The notes beneath the pieces were generated by a model that was given only the letters and a program-made list of their open reading frames with translations, made no database searches and was not told the origin of the DNA. From Treponema sp. JC4 (GTDB lineage Bacteria > Spirochaetota > Spirochaetia > Treponematales > Treponemataceae), in the NCBI RefSeq assembly GCF_000260795.1, contig NZ_AJGU01000020.1, positions 1 through 43,791 of the forward strand: a DNA stretch of 43,791 nucleotides, in the 5' to 3' direction. Shown here piece by piece: positions 23,669-31,596 of the stretch; positions within the stretch are counted from its first letter, which is position 1; every line of letters begins with the position of its first letter. A program made the translations under genes and the position numbers.

Positions 23669-24301
23669 TTATTTCAGTCTATACGCCCCCTTCCCGATTT
23701 TTTCTGTCTCACCACAATCGGTAAGTTCATTCAAGACCCGCTGTAACTGACGCGGGCTGCAGTGGAGCTGGAAGGCTGCTTTTTCCACTCCCCTCAAAAT
23801 TTGATCAGGACATTTATAATGCATATATGCAAGGAGTCTTTCTTTCAACGAAGTAGGAACGGCCTCTTTTTTTGTAACTACATCCAGGATTATAGAAGAA
23901 GATTTAGCTATCATTCGCAGGAACAAATTATTATCCAAAAGCATTTCCCGATTCTCATTCATCAAAAAGGAAAGACAGGTTACTTTCTCGTTAGCCTCTG
24001 CGAAAACTCCAGCATTTTCAATATCAAATAATTCCGACACACCAATAATTACATCTGATTCAGAAGAAGCCAGAGAATAAGAACTTCCATCATTACGGAT
24101 AAAATAAATCGAAACCAGTCCGGAAACAACAATCTGAAACAATTCATTTTTTGCATCTGGAGCACTAACAAACTCGCCTGTCTCATATTCAGTAAGAAAA
24201 AATCCCCCTGAAAGTTTTCCATCCAATGCTTCCAGAACTTCCCTATATCGGCTATTTGAGATTGCAGCAGAGATTTTTGCTTTATCGTAAATTCTTTTCA
24301 T
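23669..24301 (-). CDS. Crp/Fnr-family regulator, 210 aa
   Basis: A cyclic-nucleotide-binding beta-roll (about residues 30-120) is followed by a winged helix with FQLHCSPRQLQRVLNEL as helix-turn-helix. The N-terminal part has no cysteine cluster, so it is not an oxygen-sensing FNR. ATG 24301 is chosen for its GAGGA site. It is divergent from the MATE pump and separated by 93 bases that hold a palindromic operator candidate. It probably controls the pump. Confidence 0.85.
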   Translation of the reverse strand: MKRIYDKAKISAAISNSRYREVLEALDGKLSGGFFLTEYETGEFVSAPDAKNELFQIVVSGLVSIYFIRNDGSSYSLASSESDVIIGVSELFDIENAGVFAEANEKVTCLSFLMNENREMLLDNNLFLRMIAKSSSIILDVVTKKEAVPTSLKERLLAYMHYKCPDQILRGVEKAAFQLHCSPRQLQRVLNELTDCGETEKIGKGAYRLK

Positions 24302-24315
24302 AAAAATCCTCAACA

Positions 24316-24356
24316 GGACATATGTCCGGTTTGATATTTTAATTTTAATTTACAAT
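24316..24356 (+). promoter_or_regulatory. Palindromic operator and promoter of the MATE pump
   Basis: GGACATATGTCC (24316-24327) is a perfect 12-base palindrome, centred about 41 bases upstream of the expected start from a TACAAT -10 (24351-24356). That is the classical class II Crp/Fnr activator spacing. The -35 region is poor (GGTTTG), which fits activator dependence. Confidence 0.55.
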
Positions 24357-24394
24357 AAACATACTTTCAACAGATTTTTTACAGGAGGCTGATT

Positions 24395-25753
24395 ATGACA
24401 GTTTTTGAAGAAAAAAATATCCAGCGTGCAATCATTAAGCTGGGAATTCCTGCCATGCTTGGCAGTCTCGCAACTCTTATTTACAACATGGCCGACACCT
24501 ATTTTGTTTCCCTCACAAAAAGCTCTGCACAGATTGCAGCAGTCACCCTTTGTATGCCGGTCCTTTTGATTATCATGTCAATTTCAAGTATTTTCGGAAT
24601 GGGTGGAAGCAGTGTCATTGCCCGCCTGCTTGGCGAAAAACAGCACGAAAATGCAAAGCGCACAATCACTTACAGCACATACCTTATGGCACTCTCAGGA
24701 ATCATTGTTCTTGTGATCGGCTTGGTACTGCTCAAGCCTATTGCCAGTCTTGCAGGTGCTGATGCAGAAAACATGAGCTTCACCTGTGATTATCTTTTCT
24801 GGATTTTCCTTGGAGCTCCTTTCATCATCCTTTCAAACGGACTTGTTCATATTTTCCGTTCAGCCGGATTAATCAAACAGGCAACAACCGGAATTATTCT
24901 TGGAAATGGAATTAATATTGTTCTGGACTGGGTATTCATCGTTCTTTTGAATATGGGAACAGCAGGAGCAGCCCTCGCAACTTCAATCGGATTTTTCTGC
25001 GCAACAATCTACTTATTCTTCTGCATGTTCATTGAAATCTTACACAAGAACGAGCTCTTCTCTCTTTCACCAAAATATTTTAAGGTAAAACCCCAGACAA
25101 GAATTGATGTAATCAAAATCGGAATCCCAGGTAGCCTTATTACAATCATGCTCAGCGTTTCAAACATCGTACTCAATAACTGCATCGGTGGTTACGGTTC
25201 AAATGCGGTTGCAGCTTACGGAATTGCCTTCAAAATTGATACCTTCCCTATTATGCTCGGCGTAGGATTGAGTCAGGGAGTTGGACCTCTGCTAGGCTAC
25301 TGCTACGGTGCAAATCAGAAAGACAGACTCAAAAAAGCAATGACTTTCTCTTCCCTCGATGGAATTATTCTTGGAGCAATCTTCACTGTTGCCTTCCTCT
25401 TATTCAGTCGTCCTCTGGTTTCCATCTTCTTACAGGACAGCGAACTGATTGAACTTTCAGCCCGCTTCCTTAGAGTGCTCTGCCTATCAGCTGCTTTCTT
25501 GGGAATTGTGAACATGGTCACTGCATACTTCCAGGCACTCGGAAAAGCAAAGAGCTCACTCATAATCACAATGCTCCGAAACGTAATCCTCTTTATTCCG
25601 GGAGTTCTCATCCTGAATGCCCTCTTTGGAATAAACGGTGCCATTGCAGCTCAGCCAGTTGTAGAAATCATCCTTACTGCCATCTGCCTTTTGATGATGA
25701 ACTACAGTCAGAAGAAAGAAGAAAAACTGATGCTGAAAACTCAGGCTGCATAA
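24395..25753 (+). CDS. MATE-family multidrug efflux protein, 452 aa
   Basis: Twelve hydrophobic segments. NIQRAIIKLGIPAMLGSLATLIYNMADTYFV (key start AIIKLGIPAML), GAAVATS-like GAALATSIGF, and VGPLLGYCYGANQKDR in the C-terminal half are MATE signatures. It exports cations or drugs using Na+ or H+. GGAGG lies before the ATG. Its last 395 coding bases and the following 64 bases are duplicated at 39648-40106. It is probably activated by the divergent Crp/Fnr regulator. Confidence 0.92.
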   Translation: MTVFEEKNIQRAIIKLGIPAMLGSLATLIYNMADTYFVSLTKSSAQIAAVTLCMPVLLIIMSISSIFGMGGSSVIARLLGEKQHENAKRTITYSTYLMALSGIIVLVIGLVLLKPIASLAGADAENMSFTCDYLFWIFLGAPFIILSNGLVHIFRSAGLIKQATTGIILGNGINIVLDWVFIVLLNMGTAGAALATSIGFFCATIYLFFCMFIEILHKNELFSLSPKYFKVKPQTRIDVIKIGIPGSLITIMLSVSNIVLNNCIGGYGSNAVAAYGIAFKIDTFPIMLGVGLSQGVGPLLGYCYGANQKDRLKKAMTFSSLDGIILGAIFTVAFLLFSRPLVSIFLQDSELIELSARFLRVLCLSAAFLGIVNMVTAYFQALGKAKSSLIITMLRNVILFIPGVLILNALFGINGAIAAQPVVEIILTAICLLMMNYSQKKEEKLMLKTQAA

Positions 25754-25803
25754 CTGACTTCGTCCTCTTTTTGTAATCAAATGTTTGCCAACAGGAAAAC
25801 ACT

Positions 25804-25914
25804 ATGGCAAGCATTTTGATTAAAGACACAACCCGTGAACAGCGCGAACTCAATATGGAAGCCAACTGCGGCTTTGAAGTAGCACATACTCGCTGCGCTC
25901 GTTTGCATGAGTAG
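25804..25914 (+). pseudogene. Internally deleted fragment of a small conserved protein
   Basis: MASILIKDTTREQREL-NMEANCGFE: the start resembles small clostridial and treponemal proteins that begin ASILIKDTTREER and later have ELREINMEF. Here the middle, with its GACDGC-type segment, appears to be missing. The frame ends in GC-rich, repeat-like DNA after 36 codons. It follows the MATE gene by 50 bases; the first codons are also present in the duplicated copy near 40093. Confidence 0.45.
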
Positions 25915-26011
25915 AAATTATTTAACACGCCGCTTTCGCGGCTGGCGCATCCGGAAGAAAGAAAATCCGGCTGCAATATGATTTAATCTGATATATAAGA
26001 GGACAAGAAAA

Positions 26012-26236
26012 ATGGTAAAGCACATAATCTTATGGACATTAAAAGAAATGAGCGATTCTGAAAAAGAATCTGTAAAAGCCGGAATACGTCTGGTCAAGGC
26101 ACGCTTCGCTTAAAGCCTTGACTCAGCCGTTTTTAGGGTTTGTAATAAACCCTAAATCAAAGAAGGTCTCGAAGGCTATTCAAAGCATCACCCCGTCAAA
26201 TCCCGATTTGTCATCGTCTATAAAACCGCAAGATAA
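26012..26236 (+). pseudogene. Dabb-domain (stress-responsive barrel) gene, interrupted
   Basis: GAGG precedes ATG 26012. VKHIILWTLKEMSDSEKESVKAGI is the start of a Dabb protein. The frame then runs into a palindromic insert (26090-26154) and a stop. After the insert a second frame gives KEGLEGYSKHHPV, a piece of the same family with its centre missing. The gene is broken by insertion plus deletion and cannot make the roughly 100-residue protein. Confidence 0.6.
26090..26154. repeat. Double-hairpin palindromic insert
   Basis: GTCAAGGC pairs perfectly with GCCTTGAC across 14 bases, and AGGGTTT pairs with AAACCCT across five bases. Together they form two adjacent hairpins inside the Dabb reading frame. 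The length, about 65 bases, suits a MITE- or REP-like element. Only one copy was recognised here. Confidence 0.5.
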
Positions 26237-26285
26237 AATTACAATCAAAATCTTACACCAGGTTCTTACAAAAACCAATTAGTAT

Positions 26286-26314
26286 TTGACTTATAGATAT
26301 GCGGATTGTATAGT
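26286..26314 (+). promoter_or_regulatory. Orphan promoter pointing into an antisense gene end
   Basis: TTGACT (26286-26291) and TATAGT (26309-26314) have 17-base spacing. It reads rightwards into the 3' end of a minus-strand GNAT gene with no plus-strand gene beyond. It may drive an antisense RNA or be left over from a lost gene. Confidence 0.45.
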
Positions 26315-26319
26315 CAATT

Positions 26320-26769
26320 TTAATAATCCTTGAGCTTCATGATGAATGCTTTTTTGGCATCACCGTCAAAGCCCAGGTTTCTGTAGAACTGGTGGGCTTC
26401 TTTCCTGAAGCTTGCGCTTTCCAGAATCACCTTGTAGCAGTCTCGCTCGCGGGCAAAGGCAATCGCCCTTTCCATAACTTTTCTGCCCAGTCCCTGGCCT
26501 CTGTAATCCTTGTCGGTGACAACGTTTTCGACAAAGCAGGCGGAGCTTCCAAGCCGGGTGAGGTTCGGGATTATAAGGCAGAAACAGGTCGAAATGACTT
26601 TTCCGTCCTCGACCGCGCCAAAGTATTTAATGTTTTTGTTGCCTTCAATTCCGCTTTTCCAAACCAGGCGAGCGTCTTCCACCGAAAAGCCTTCGTTCGA
26701 GCCGTCAAGCTGCTCGTACAATTTTATCAGCGAATCCAAATCGCCTTCGTTCAATTCTCGAATTTCCAT
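26320..26769 (-). CDS. GNAT N-acetyltransferase, 149 aa
   Basis: IRELNEGDLDSLIKLYEQLDG start, CoA loop YRGQGLGRKVMERA, RDCYKVILESASF and HQFYRNLGFDG, the full GNAT order. AGGAGT precedes the ATG. It is the last gene in a minus-strand run that begins with the racemase at 30297. YKVILESASFR is typical of small clostridial and treponemal GNATs. Confidence 0.87.
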   Translation of the reverse strand: MEIRELNEGDLDSLIKLYEQLDGSNEGFSVEDARLVWKSGIEGNKNIKYFGAVEDGKVISTCFCLIIPNLTRLGSSACFVENVVTDKDYRGQGLGRKVMERAIAFARERDCYKVILESASFRKEAHQFYRNLGFDGDAKKAFIMKLKDY

Positions 26770-26787
26770 AATTTATTACTCCTCAGT

Positions 26788-27300
26788 TTATTCCGACTTT
26801 GCCTTAAGCTCCAATGCCCTTTCTAATGCCCAATTCTGCATTTCAAGATACATCTTGCCGCTAAGCTCGTCATAGTCAATCCACATAAATTTGTGGTCGC
26901 TTTCCGTCGGCTCTGAAATTTTCTCAGCTAGACTTCCCGCATAATATGTTTGAATCGGATGGAAATAGCCGATTGTCTCATGCAGGAAATAGGTCTCGGC
27001 AGAACAGATTTTTTCTCCGACCGCCGCTTCAAAACCAGCTTCTTCCAGACACTCGCGTTTTATGCATTCGTTGTGGCTTTCTCCTTTTTCGATTCCGCCT
27101 CCAAGAAAGAAAAATCCCTTGGGTGTTTTTACTATTCCCACCTTGCCGTCTTTTACAGGAATCAAATAGGCACCTTTCCTGTCAACATATTCCGCATTTT
27201 CCTTTGCACCGAACACTTTATGCAAAGACATGTTTTTAAAATCTAGGCTCATGTGCTTTTCGTAGTCGTCAAGTTTTATTTCTTCCCACGGATTCGCCAT
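26788..27300 (-). CDS. Nudix hydrolase, 170 aa
   Basis: The Nudix box GGGIEKGESHNECIKRECLEEAGF fits GX5EX7REUXEEXGU (key residues Gly, Glu, Arg-Glu, Glu-Glu, Gly). Flanking strands YLIPVKDGKVGIVKTP and FFLGGG are usual. It hydrolyses a nucleoside diphosphate linked to some moiety. It sits between GNAT genes in a dense operon, two bases from the upstream stop. Confidence 0.9.
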   Translation of the reverse strand: MANPWEEIKLDDYEKHMSLDFKNMSLHKVFGAKENAEYVDRKGAYLIPVKDGKVGIVKTPKGFFFLGGGIEKGESHNECIKRECLEEAGFEAAVGEKICSAETYFLHETIGYFHPIQTYYAGSLAEKISEPTESDHKFMWIDYDELSGKMYLEMQNWALERALELKAKSE

Positions 27301-27302
27301 TT

Positions 27303-27743
27303 TTATTCCACCTTCACTTTATGCATTATCCTCAGCCTTTGCGCCTCGTTCGCCGCAAAGCCGAACTTTTCATAGAAAGGAATCTTGTCAGGCATTGCAC
27401 AAAGTTCGACGGCAATTTCCGTTCCCTCCGCGCCGTTGGCGTTAATGTATTCAAGAATTTCGCCAATCAAAATTCTTCCCAAACCCCTTCCCTGATAGCC
27501 GGGATGGACAACGACATCTTTAATGTAATAGCACAAACCCTTGTCGCCAATCGCCCTTGCCATCGCCACAATTTTTTCGCCGTCGAAAATCGACACCTTG
27601 AAGAGCGTGTTTTTCATCGCAAGCTCCGTCTGCTCCAAAGAAGGCGGCTCGCCCCACACGGATTCCCACAGAAAAATGAATTCCTTTGCGTTAAGCTCGT
27701 TGTATTTTATTGTAAAGCCATTCTCTGTTTTCTTGGTTGTCAT
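27303..27743 (-). CDS. GNAT N-acetyltransferase, 146 aa
   Basis: DVVVHPGYQGRGLGRILIGEI is the CoA-binding loop, followed by EIAVELCAMPDKIPFYEKFGF. The PFYEKFGF ending and 146-residue length match the small YjgM/YhbS-like group. GAGGTG precedes the ATG. It is in the racemase-led operon. Confidence 0.87.
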   Translation of the reverse strand: MTTKKTENGFTIKYNELNAKEFIFLWESVWGEPPSLEQTELAMKNTLFKVSIFDGEKIVAMARAIGDKGLCYYIKDVVVHPGYQGRGLGRILIGEILEYINANGAEGTEIAVELCAMPDKIPFYEKFGFAANEAQRLRIMHKVKVE

Positions 27744-27746
27744 TTT

Positions 27747-27962
27747 TCACCTCACTTCAATTTTTTTTTCATACACGCGGGAGCTTTCGCCGTAAATACT
27801 TTGCGCTTCTTCGCGGAAGGCAAAGCCGTATTTTTCGTACAGGCCAATATGGTCTGTGGAAACGTAAAGCGCGCTCTTGCCTTCCTCTTTTGCAAGCCGT
27901 TCCGCTTCTTTGAACAAATCATGTATATAAGTTTTTGCCGCTTCAATTATTTCTTCATTCAT
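27747..27962 (-). pseudogene. HD-domain start fused to a GNAT end, 71 aa
   Basis: The N-terminus MNEEIIEAAKTYIHDLFK resembles the first helix of HD-domain proteins (normally followed by a His-containing segment). It passes directly into EAERLAKEEGKSALYVSTDHIGLYEKYGF, the last third of a GNAT with its acceptor-side motif. There is no CoA loop, so it cannot be an active acetyltransferase. It looks like a fusion scar. A longer start nine codons upstream is possible. The HD assignment is tentative. Confidence 0.5.
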
Positions 27963-27969
27963 ATTTTCT

Positions 27970-28428
27970 CTATTCTTTTTCCAAAACAAATCTAAACACT
28001 TTTACATCGCCATCCATCTCAGAGCCCTGAATTTTAAAGCCGCATTTTTCTGTGTAAAACTTTACATTCTGACTTTTATCAGCAGGCGTAACCAGGGTGA
28101 ATTTCTTCCAATCCTTGTAATATGATTTTGCAAATTCCATGGCAGCAGTTCCAATTCCTCTGCCCTGAAACTCTGGAATCACACACAAACATCCAACTTC
28201 AAACTTTCCTTTCTCGATTTCTTTGCAGGAAATGCAGCCGACCGCTTTGCCGTCATTCATAATCAGAAATTTAGGATAATCAATTATCGACTTCTCCATC
28301 ATCTCTTTGCTTCTTCCATACGCAGGACACTCGCCGTATTTTATGAAGTCCGCGTAAAACGAGGAATTGTAAATTTCTACGAGCCGTTCAGCATCCGAAA
28401 TCTCGGCTTTTCGAAAATCAATTTTCAT
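27970..28428 (-). CDS. GNAT N-acetyltransferase, 152 aa
   Basis: IDFRKAEISDAERLVEIYNSSFYADF start, CLCVIPEFQGRGIGTAAMEFA CoA loop (in pieces) and NVKFYTEKCGFKIQGSE. The start overlaps the preceding frame's stop (ATGA). The motif VGCISCKEIEKGKFEVG is the central beta-4 region. A complete, apparently functional member in the racemase-led operon. Confidence 0.87.
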   Translation of the reverse strand: MKIDFRKAEISDAERLVEIYNSSFYADFIKYGECPAYGRSKEMMEKSIIDYPKFLIMNDGKAVGCISCKEIEKGKFEVGCLCVIPEFQGRGIGTAAMEFAKSYYKDWKKFTLVTPADKSQNVKFYTEKCGFKIQGSEMDGDVKVFRFVLEKE

Positions 28429-28850
28429 ATTTTATTCTCCGTATGCTTTCCGTGACCGTAATAGATTGTCCGCTGCCCTGCATATCTTGGAATTTCATTT
28501 TGATAAAGCAAAAACTGGCTTTCAAAATATTCCTTATCAATCATGATTGTGTAATAATTCGGAAATTCGACGGCCTTGTCTTCGTGGGGGATGTTGGGAG
28601 AGACAATAGAGGCAAGATAATAATTTTTCTTCAGTTCGATTCTTGGGGGAATCAAGAAATCATCCGTCCCGAATTCTATTATTATCATATAGGACGGATG
28701 AACATGCTGTTCTTTTACGGCAAATTCGCAAAAGCCCATCGACTGAATGAAGAGGGCAAAATTTCTAAATGCATAGCAGTCAACATTCTTTAAGTTTGAC
28801 TCTGTAATCGAATCTCCGACTAATTTTTTAATGACTTCCATGTTTTTCAT
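28425..28850 (-). pseudogene. AraC-family regulator, N-terminal part only, 141 aa
   Basis: It begins with MKNMEVIKKLVGDSITESNLKN and has VKEQHVHPSYMIIIEF, PPRIELKKNYYLASIVSPNIPHED and YFESQFLLYQNEIPRY, the cupin and linker region of AraC-type sensors. The usual two helix-turn-helix motifs are missing: after about residue 120 it ends with an unrelated-looking TIYYGHGKHTENKI. ATG 28850 overlaps the TGA of the preceding MarR tail. It probably cannot bind DNA but could still bind ligand. Confidence 0.6.
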
Positions 28851-28945
28851 TCCGCTTCCTTGCAATTTAAGAGTATTCTTTCCAGCAGCCCCTCGAATCG
28901 GATTATTTCATCATCAGTAAAGCCCTTGTAGAAAATTCCGTTCAT
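28847..28945 (-). pseudogene. C-terminal MarR-regulator fragment, 32 aa
   Basis: NGIFYKGFTDDEIIRFEGLLERILLNCKEAE is the dimerisation-helix end of a MarR protein (GFTDDE..RFEGLLERIL). There is no HTH. Its ATG overlaps the CatA-like gene's TGA and its own TGA overlaps the AraC-fragment ATG. Thirty-five of its bases (28847-28881) recur perfectly at 32676-32710, joined to another gene. Confidence 0.6.
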
Positions 28946-29589
28946 TTTACAAAGTCTGCCATTTCCTTTTCAAGAAGCCTGAACACGTTGGCGATTAAGA
29001 ATCCGTCGGCAACAGCGTGATTGAGGCGAACGGAAACAGGCATCAAAAGCCTGCCGTTTTCTTCGCGGTATTTTCCCCAGTTGACGATTGGAAGAAAATA
29101 CGGATAGCCGTCAGGAAGCTCGATGTTCAGTGAGTCGTAGGAAAGCCAGGAAATGTAGGATGCGTCAAACCAGTTGGGATGATTTGCGGCATCAAGTCCG
29201 TAGTCCCGGGTTTTCTTTGCCTTTTCAACGTCTTCCAGCGCATTTTTATAGAAAATTTCGTAGTCTTCGCTGTAAGTTGTATAGACCGGCGTACAGGTTT
29301 CGGTATCTTCGTGGAAGACATACTGAATCGGATTTATCCTGTCGTAGCAGATGAGTTCCTTTGTCTGCCAGAGATACGCCATCTTGTAATCGTCACGCGA
29401 GTTGAGCACTTTTGAAAGAATGTAGAGAAAGTTGATGTAGAACTTTGTGTCCTTCGCCTTTGAATATGCGACAAGAGCCGTAACGTCGATTCTTGCCGTG
29501 ATGGATGTGGAGCACTTACAGTCTTCCGTAAAATGACGGTACACGCCCTTCCTGTAATACGTTTCCTGATTAATTACTTTGTAGTTCAA
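28942..29589 (-). CDS. CatA-like acetyltransferase, 215 aa
   Basis: It follows the CAT fold: YYRKGVYRHFTEDCKCS, PIQYVFHEDTETCTPVY, SYISWLSYDSLNIELP and NHAVADGF with the catalytic His and Asp-Gly of HHxxxDG (first His replaced by Asn). Length 215 is normal for chloramphenicol acetyltransferase. The start is TTG, but GGAGG precedes it by six bases. It differs clearly from the CatA-like gene at 10577. The substrate is unproven. Confidence 0.82.
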   Translation of the reverse strand: MNYKVINQETYYRKGVYRHFTEDCKCSTSITARIDVTALVAYSKAKDTKFYINFLYILSKVLNSRDDYKMAYLWQTKELICYDRINPIQYVFHEDTETCTPVYTTYSEDYEIFYKNALEDVEKAKKTRDYGLDAANHPNWFDASYISWLSYDSLNIELPDGYPYFLPIVNWGKYREENGRLLMPVSVRLNHAVADGFLIANVFRLLEKEMADFVK

Positions 29590-29607
29590 TTTTAGTCCTC
29601 CTTAAAA

Positions 29608-30297
29608 CTATTCAAGCTGTAGCCGTGCCGCTTCTGCTGCGTGAATCAAAGTTGTGTCGTAAACCGGCAGAACGCTGTCTTTCTGGCTGATGAGCATTCC
29701 GATTTCCGTGCAGCCGAGGATTACGCCTTCTGCACCAAGCGCCTTCATCTTTTCAATAATCAATTTATACTTTTCGCGCGACGAATCAATAATTTTTCCA
29801 AGACAAAGTTCGTTGAAAATCACATCGTCAACAATCGCAATGTCCTCTTCGCAGGGAACAAGGACCTCAAGTCCTGCCTTAACAAGACGTTCCTTGATAA
29901 AGTCCTGAGTCATCGTAAAGCGCGTTCCCAAAAGCGCGACCTTGCGGCGGCCGTCCCTTTTTATGACATTCGCAGTCGCGTCCGCAATATGAAGAATCGG
30001 AACGTTGATTTTCTTTTCAATCTGAGGCACAAGCTTATGCATCGTGTTTGTTGCAATTACGATGAAATCAGCGCCGGCTTTTTCAAGTCTTTTGGAAGCT
30101 TCCGCAAGAATTTTTGCGTTGCCATCCCAGTTGCCTTCCGACATGTTTTTTTCAAGCTCAGCAAAATCAACGCTGTACATTAAAATTTTTGATGAATGAA
30201 ATCCGCCAAGTTCTTTTTTTATAGTCTCGTTAATAACCTGATAATATGTAACCGTGCTTTCCCAGCTCATTCCACCGATTAATCCAATTGTCTTCAT
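29608..30297 (-). CDS. Aspartate/glutamate racemase, 229 aa
   Basis: GLIGGMSWESTVTYYQVIN start, ATNTMHK and GVILGCTEIGML. The catalytic pair is Thr83 (in ATNTMH) and Cys196 (in GCTEI), not two Cys. This is the arrangement reported for the E. coli YgeA-type L-Asp/Glu racemase, so the first-strand acid/base is asymmetric. It begins the minus-strand operon reaching 26320. AGAAGG precedes the ATG. It makes D-amino acids or cleaves racemic pools; the true substrate is unknown. Confidence 0.85.
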   Translation of the reverse strand: MKTIGLIGGMSWESTVTYYQVINETIKKELGGFHSSKILMYSVDFAELEKNMSEGNWDGNAKILAEASKRLEKAGADFIVIATNTMHKLVPQIEKKINVPILHIADATANVIKRDGRRKVALLGTRFTMTQDFIKERLVKAGLEVLVPCEEDIAIVDDVIFNELCLGKIIDSSREKYKLIIEKMKALGAEGVILGCTEIGMLISQKDSVLPVYDTTLIHAAEAARLQLE

Positions 30298-30380
30298 ACC
30301 TTCTCGCGTCTCCTGAATTCCGCATTTTTAATTTCGGATTCAGTATATGCCAGAATGCTGTGACTGGAAATAAAAAACAC

Positions 30381-30411
30381 ACAAGATGCATATTTTACAC
30401 GATGAAATGCA
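30381..30411 (+). repeat. ATGCAT motif, copy 1
   Basis: ACAAGATGCAT, nine bases, GATGAAATGCA. It lies between the racemase and HAD genes, about 60 bases before the HAD start. Other copies: 32634, 37595 and 38565. Confidence 0.55.
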
Positions 30412-30470
30412 ATTCTTTTTTCACGTCTTGTGATAATATACCAGCTATACTTACGGAGGCAGATATAGAA

Positions 30471-31187
30471 ATGACTGTTTTTTTTGATTTAGACAGGACA
30501 CTGATGGATTTTGAGATTGGCGAAGACATGGGAATTAAAGCCGTGTTCGATACTTATAACGACGAAATAAAAATGGACTATCCTGAATTCCGCTTAAAAT
30601 GGAAAGAAACCGCACAGAAGGCTTTTGACGAATATTCAGCCGGACTCCATACATTTGACGAACAGCGGCATCTGAGGGTTAAAAGAATGTTTGAGATGAA
30701 CGGCAGCATCCTTGATGAAAAAGAACTGGAAAAAAGATTCCAGCTTTACTGGTCTAATTACGAAAAGGGCGTTACCTTATTCCCCGATACGCGCGGCATT
30801 CTTGACAACCTGAAAAATCATAATATTCCGACAGGCCTTATTTCAAACGGCGATCCGTCAAACCAGTACTGGAAGCTCAACAAGGAAAATCTTAAAGAAT
30901 ATTTTGATCCGATTATTATCTCGGGCGAAGTTGGCGTAAGCAAGCCTGATCTTCACATTTTTGAAATTGCACTCGAGCGAGCCGCCACCAGCAAAGAAAG
31001 CTCCTGGTATATCGGAGACAGCCCGGTTCACGATATTGAGCCGGCGTTAAAATTCGGGATGAATGTAATTTACCTGAACCGCAAGCTTGATGGCGATGCG
31101 CTTATCTGTCATCAGGAAAAGCCTGCATATTTTGAAGTCGGCTCGCTTAATAAAGCCTGGAAAATTATTGAAAATAATAAAAAATAA
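30471..31187 (+). CDS. HAD-superfamily hydrolase (YjjG-like), 238 aa
   Basis: Motif I is FFDLDRTLMDF (the second Asp is present, with Arg in place of Gly before Thr). The C1 cap is helical, and LISNGDPSNQYWKL and GVSKPDLHIFEIALE are followed by WYIGDSPVHDIEPA, the typical C-terminal motif. ATG 30471 follows GGAGG; a longer frame upstream has no support. YjjG-type enzymes dephosphorylate nucleotides, but Asp-Arg-Thr is unusual and should be tested. Confidence 0.82.
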   Translation: MTVFFDLDRTLMDFEIGEDMGIKAVFDTYNDEIKMDYPEFRLKWKETAQKAFDEYSAGLHTFDEQRHLRVKRMFEMNGSILDEKELEKRFQLYWSNYEKGVTLFPDTRGILDNLKNHNIPTGLISNGDPSNQYWKLNKENLKEYFDPIIISGEVGVSKPDLHIFEIALERAATSKESSWYIGDSPVHDIEPALKFGMNVIYLNRKLDGDALICHQEKPAYFEVGSLNKAWKIIENNKK

Positions 31188-31564
31188 GGCAGGTCTTGAA
31201 GGCTTCTGGTATTATATTTTTATCGGAGCATTTGAAGCATCTGCGATTCATTATGCGGTTGCAAAAATTTTTGGGCCACTAATTTTTGGAAGGGGCTGGT
31301 GCGGATTTGCCTGCTGGACTGCAATGGTGCTTGATTTTCTTCCTTACAAAGTACCGGAAAAATCAGCAAAAAAGCCAAAGCATATCGGATGGATAAGATA
31401 CGTTCTGTTCGCATCTTCATTTATTTTTGTAACAGCATTATTTTTGACGCATGTGCCCGATGGAAGTAAAGATTACAGATAATTCACGCAAGCGAGTTAA
31501 CGGAACTGAATGCATTCTTTGCATGGAATGTAAAAACATATGTCCGAAAGAAGTGTTATATTAA
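31188..31564 (+). pseudogene. 4Fe-4S membrane ferredoxin-like gene, broken
   Basis: Immediately after the HAD stop another frame gives EGFWYYIFIGAFEASAIHYAVAK and GWCGFACWTAMVLDFLP, a NapH/YccM-like membrane ferredoxin. It is missing its N-terminus. A short separate frame (31460-31564) follows with ECILCMECKNICP, the CxxCxxCxxxCP cluster end of the same protein. The middle is deleted or frameshifted. It cannot assemble a complete protein. Confidence 0.55.
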
Positions 31565-31596
31565 TGAACTAAAAAAGCAAAAAGGAGAAATTCAAA

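Noticed and set aside
26090-26154. CRISPR-like repeats
   Set aside because: Only two hairpins of different sequence are present, with no repeat-spacer order; no Cas gene is in the window.
30288-30470. Upstream extension of the HAD gene
   Set aside because: It runs through the ATGCAT motif and the promoter region; the GGAGG-preceded ATG 30471 is better.
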